Shown: positions 6,303-8,378 of the stretch, piece after piece
Numbering within the stretch: the first letter of the stretch is position 1
How the letters are laid out: every line of letters starts with the position of its first letter
Assembly: GCA_028275145.1 (NCBI GenBank)
Contig: JAQCNG010000220.1
Span: 1 to 8,378 of the forward strand
DNA length: 8,378 nt
Reading direction: 5' to 3'
From: Halovenus sp.
GTDB taxonomy: Archaea > Halobacteriota > Halobacteria > Halobacteriales > Haloarculaceae
Notes under the pieces: generated by a model
The model's database searches: none
The model's input: the letters and a program-made list of their open reading frames with translations, nothing else
Told to the model about the DNA's origin: nothing
Program-made: the position numbers and the translations under genes

Positions 6303-7400
6303 ATGGAGGTTCCGGACCTGCTCGGAACGCGTCTCGACGCGGAGCCGCGCAACGGGGTCGCGCTCGACGGCGAGGATGTCGCGGTGGTCACCCGGGACCG
6401 CACGTTCATCTACCGCGAGGAGGGGCTGCTCAGCGACGCCACCGTCGAGGTGTACGGCAACGACATCGAGCGGCTCTCGGTGTCACAGGGCCGACGCAAG
6501 ACGACGTTCCACCTGGAGTATCTCGACGACACCAGACAGTTCGCGGTGGCGAACAGCTACGCCGAGGCGATGCTCGAGGGGCTGTTCGGCGGCGTTCTCG
6601 CGTCCGCGGACGTGCTCGACGACGGCGAGGAACTGCACGGGGTCTACCTGTTCAGCGACCTGACGGTCGTGGTCACGGACGCGCGACTGGTGAAACACAT
6701 CGGGGCGTCGGTCTGGGAGACAGACGCCGAGAGCTACCCCTTCGAGGCGGTGACCGGCCTCGATTTCGAGGACGGCGCGGTGGCGACACAGGTCGTTCTC
6801 TGGGTCGATGGCCGGGCCGAGCGCATAAAGGCGCCAAACGAGGAGGCCCCCCTGTTGCGGCGGACGCTGACCCGGGCGCTGTGTGAGTTCTACGGTGTCG
6901 ACTCGCTTGACAAACTCAACAACAGCCTCGGAACCGACACCGACGAGTCCGCACCACAGTCCTCGATTGCGCTGGAGGACGGTATCACCCCGCTCATCGA
7001 TTCCGACGACGGCGACGACAGCGCAACCGACGCCGTCGGGTCGGTCACGGACGACGACTGGCTGGAACCGGACACGAGCGAGTCCCGGATGGACACCGGA
7101 CGCGCAGACGACACCACCGGGTTCCACACTACCCGGCAGGCCGGCGACAGGGCACTCGACCGTTCGACCACGCCCAGCGGGGGACCGTCCGACCGTTCGA
7201 CCGTCAGTGAGGGGTCGCCCGACCGTTCGACCGCGGCCGACGACCCCGACGGGACCGACGACGGCGCCCCGGCAACCGATGTCGAGGCGCTCGAACGCCA
7301 GGTACGGGAGCTGAAACGCGCTGTCGACCGACAGAACGAACTCCTCGAGCAACAGACCGAGCACATCGCGGAACTGGTCGAGCGCGTCGACCCGGAGTGA
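6303..7400 (+). CDS. Uncharacterised protein: two similar beta-rich modules, acidic linker, coiled coil
   Basis: I do not recognise this 365-residue protein as a named family. There is no signal peptide or membrane segment, so it is probably cytoplasmic. Residues about 22-100 and 118-196 appear to be two copies of one module. VAVVTRDRTFIY (26-37) parallels VVVTDARLVKHI (122-133), YGNDIERLSV (51-60) parallels YPFEAVTGLDF (145-155), and TTFHLEYLDDTRQFAVANS (67-85) parallels TQVVLWVDGRAERIKAPNE (162-180). Each copy then ends in a helix. The strand pattern recalls PH-like domains. Residues about 210-325 are a disordered Asp/Ser/Thr/Gly linker with three DRST repeats. Residues 327-363 form a heptad-pattern coiled coil (ALERQVRELKRAVDRQNELL). 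The design suggests an oligomeric scaffold or adaptor, but no function can be assigned. Confidence 0.88.
   Translation: MEVPDLLGTRLDAEPRNGVALDGEDVAVVTRDRTFIYREEGLLSDATVEVYGNDIERLSVSQGRRKTTFHLEYLDDTRQFAVANSYAEAMLEGLFGGVLASADVLDDGEELHGVYLFSDLTVVVTDARLVKHIGASVWETDAESYPFEAVTGLDFEDGAVATQVVLWVDGRAERIKAPNEEAPLLRRTLTRALCEFYGVDSLDKLNNSLGTDTDESAPQSSIALEDGITPLIDSDDGDDSATDAVGSVTDDDWLEPDTSESRMDTGRADDTTGFHTTRQAGDRALDRSTTPSGGPSDRSTVSEGSPDRSTAADDPDGTDDGAPATDVEALERQVRELKRAVDRQNELLEQQTEHIAELVERVDPE
7157..7232 (+). repeat. Three CGACCGTTCGACC direct repeats in the linker
   Basis: The 13-mer CGACCGTTCGACC occurs exactly at 7157-7169, 7190-7202 and 7220-7232, with in-frame spacing of 33 and 30 bases. Each copy encodes DRST (residues 286-289, 297-300 and 307-310). 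The conserved DNA between varied spacers suggests duplication within the disordered linker. Confidence 0.75.
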
Positions 7401-7472
7401 GCGCATCTGTTTCTGCCGACCCGCCGGCGAACGCTCCCGAACAGCCTCTGGCTCTCCGGTGTCTCTGGACCG

Positions 7473-7497
7473 AATTAATAAAACAAAGGATTTAATT
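7473..7497 (+). promoter_or_regulatory. AT-rich promoter with inverted repeat before the His-rich lipoprotein gene
   Basis: The gap 7401-7532 contains the window's most AT-rich stretch (about 7471-7502). TTTAAT (7491-7496) is a good TATA candidate, placing the transcript start near 7518 with a short leader, and TTAATA (7476-7481) is an alternative. AATTAA (7473-7478) and TTAATT (7492-7497) form an inverted repeat with a 13-bp spacer overlapping both. A dimeric repressor bound there would block the promoter. Control by a metal-responsive factor is inferred from the gene product only. Confidence 0.5.
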
Positions 7498-7532
7498 ACT
7501 AATGACGGCTAACGCTAGATGTAACATTAACA

Positions 7533-8378
7533 ATGACCGGTAACAACAGAGGGCAGAGGACACGACGGACAGTGCTGGGCGCGGCGGGTTCGGTCGCAGC
7601 GGCCGGACTCGCGGGCTGTGTCGGCGGTGACAGCGACAGTGGGAACGAGAGTAGAACTGACAGTCCGGACGACACTGGTGAGGCCGACAGCGGTGGAGGC
7701 AGCGACACCACCGCCACGGTGACACTCCTGGCCGAAAGCACCAGCCCACACGAGGACGGGCTCCCGGACGACAACATCAGCCACGCCTGCGAACACTTCG
7801 AGTTCGGTGACTCCGAGGACCTGACGGGGGCCGAGAGCCCCGACGGTGCCCCCGAGATATCGGCGACCCACCAACTGTTCGACGTGACCGTCGAGGGCGA
7901 GAATGGTCACGTCGTCTTCCACGGCGGAGAGGGTGGCCACGACCACGGCGGGGAAAGCGGAGATGGACACGAGGGCGGGCACGAGGGCGAAGACGGCCAC
8001 GACCACGGCGGGGAAAGCGGAGATGGACACGAAGGCGGAGATGGACACGAAGGCGGGCACGAGGGCGAAGACGGCCACGACCACGGTGGGGAAGGCGAAG
8101 ACGGCCACGACCACGGCGGGGAAGGCGGAGATGGGCACGACCACGGCGGGGAAGGCGGAGATGGGCACGACCACGGCGGGGAAGGCGGAGATGGACACGA
8201 GGGCGGGCACGAGGGCGAAAACGGCCACAACCACGGCGGGGAAGGCGGAGATGGACACGAAGGCGGGCACGAGGGCGAAGACGAGGGCGGCCACGACCAC
8301 GGCGGAGAGGCGTACGCGTTCTTCGCGGACGGCGGGTCGGTGTCGGTCGTCGAGGGCAACACCGTTCACGCAGAGGAC
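7533..8378 (+). CDS. Tat-exported lipoprotein with histidine-rich repeats, probable metal binder, partial
   Basis: The 282 visible residues reach the window edge without a stop. The N-terminus has a twin-arginine signal (TRRTVLG, 10-16), a hydrophobic stretch and the lipobox LAGC (26-29), so the mature protein should be anchored outside the cell through C29. A disordered acidic Ser/Gly/Asp linker runs to about 60. Next is a short, probably folded region containing SHACEH (83-88) and ATHQLFDVTVEGENGHVVFH (111-130). Residues 135-259 are a repeat block of GHDHGGE and GDGHEGGHEGED units with 25 histidines. A beta-like segment, AYAFFADGGSVSVVEGNTV (260-278), follows. His/Asp/Glu clusters suggest binding of zinc, nickel, copper or another divalent metal, as store, buffer or scavenger. 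I cannot name the family, and no metal transporter gene is visible beside it. Confidence 0.85.
   Translation, partial: MTGNNRGQRTRRTVLGAAGSVAAAGLAGCVGGDSDSGNESRTDSPDDTGEADSGGGSDTTATVTLLAESTSPHEDGLPDDNISHACEHFEFGDSEDLTGAESPDGAPEISATHQLFDVTVEGENGHVVFHGGEGGHDHGGESGDGHEGGHEGEDGHDHGGESGDGHEGGDGHEGGHEGEDGHDHGGEGEDGHDHGGEGGDGHDHGGEGGDGHDHGGEGGDGHEGGHEGENGHNHGGEGGDGHEGGHEGEDEGGHDHGGEAYAFFADGGSVSVVEGNTVHAED
7935..8309 (+). repeat. Tandem repeat encoding His-rich block, 30-bp unit and longer variants
   Basis: These 375 bp encode 125 residues starting at eight GHDHGGE-like units. Unit lengths are 20, 26, 10, 10, 10, 20, 22 and 7 residues. At 8109-8138 and 8139-8168 a 30-bp unit repeats exactly, and the copy at 8169-8198 differs by one base. 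All unit lengths are whole codons. Shared third positions, such as GAT before GGA/GGG-CAC, indicate copying of DNA rather than independent selection of residues. Confidence 0.9.

Noticed and set aside
6483..7406. Minus-strand open frame of 307 codons
   Set aside because: It is antisense to the 6303-7400 gene, which has the strong TATA box, acidic composition and a coiled coil. The minus frame has no recognisable domain.
7935..8309. CRISPR-like direct repeats
   Set aside because: Repeats are directly adjacent, in frame, without unique spacers, and encode a regular peptide.
7527..8369. Long minus-strand open frame (280 codons) over the His-repeat gene, and another at 7907-8362
   Set aside because: The repeat lacks stops in several frames, so its antisense reads as a monotonous Val/Ala/Ser or Pro/Ser repeat. 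The plus frame has a Tat signal, a lipobox and a promoter.

Overview
The window looks like chromosomal DNA from an extremely halophilic archaeon (class Halobacteria). GC content is high, the predicted proteins are rich in Asp and Glu, several genes have a TATA-like box about 24-27 bp before the start codon (leaderless transcripts), and one protein carries a Tat lipoprotein signal of the haloarchaeal type. I cannot name the genus.

Layout, left to right. Positions 1-2067 (minus strand) hold most of an XPD/Rad3-type iron-sulfur DNA helicase whose C-terminus lies outside the window. Divergent from it, 2163-2750 (plus) encodes a small DUF420-type membrane protein, and 2888-3817 (plus) a ten-helix EamA/DMT transporter. 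A 318-bp intergenic stretch (3818-4135) has no convincing gene but is rich in dyads, with TATA-like boxes and a terminator-like hairpin. It leads into ilvA, threonine ammonia-lyase with an ACT domain (4136-5347, plus). An enoyl-CoA hydratase/isomerase family gene (5344-6165, minus) converges on ilvA, and the two stop codons overlap in one CTAG. A GC-rich divergent promoter region precedes 6303-7400 (plus), an unrecognised protein that appears to have two copies of one beta-rich module, a long acidic linker and a C-terminal coiled coil. After an AT-rich promoter, 7533 to the window end (plus) encodes a Tat-exported lipoprotein with a 125-residue His/Gly/Asp/Glu repeat block containing 25 histidines. 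Its end is outside the window.

Most genes appear to be single transcription units with their own promoters, and no pathway-level cluster is visible. ilvA fits isoleucine synthesis or threonine catabolism, and the hydratase fits acyl-CoA metabolism. The least ordinary element is the histidine-repeat lipoprotein with its AT-rich, dyad-bearing upstream region. It looks like a cell-surface metal-binding protein, but this is inferred from composition and signal motifs, not from a recognised family. The next most interesting are the tandem-module coiled-coil protein and the 3818-4135 intergenic region.
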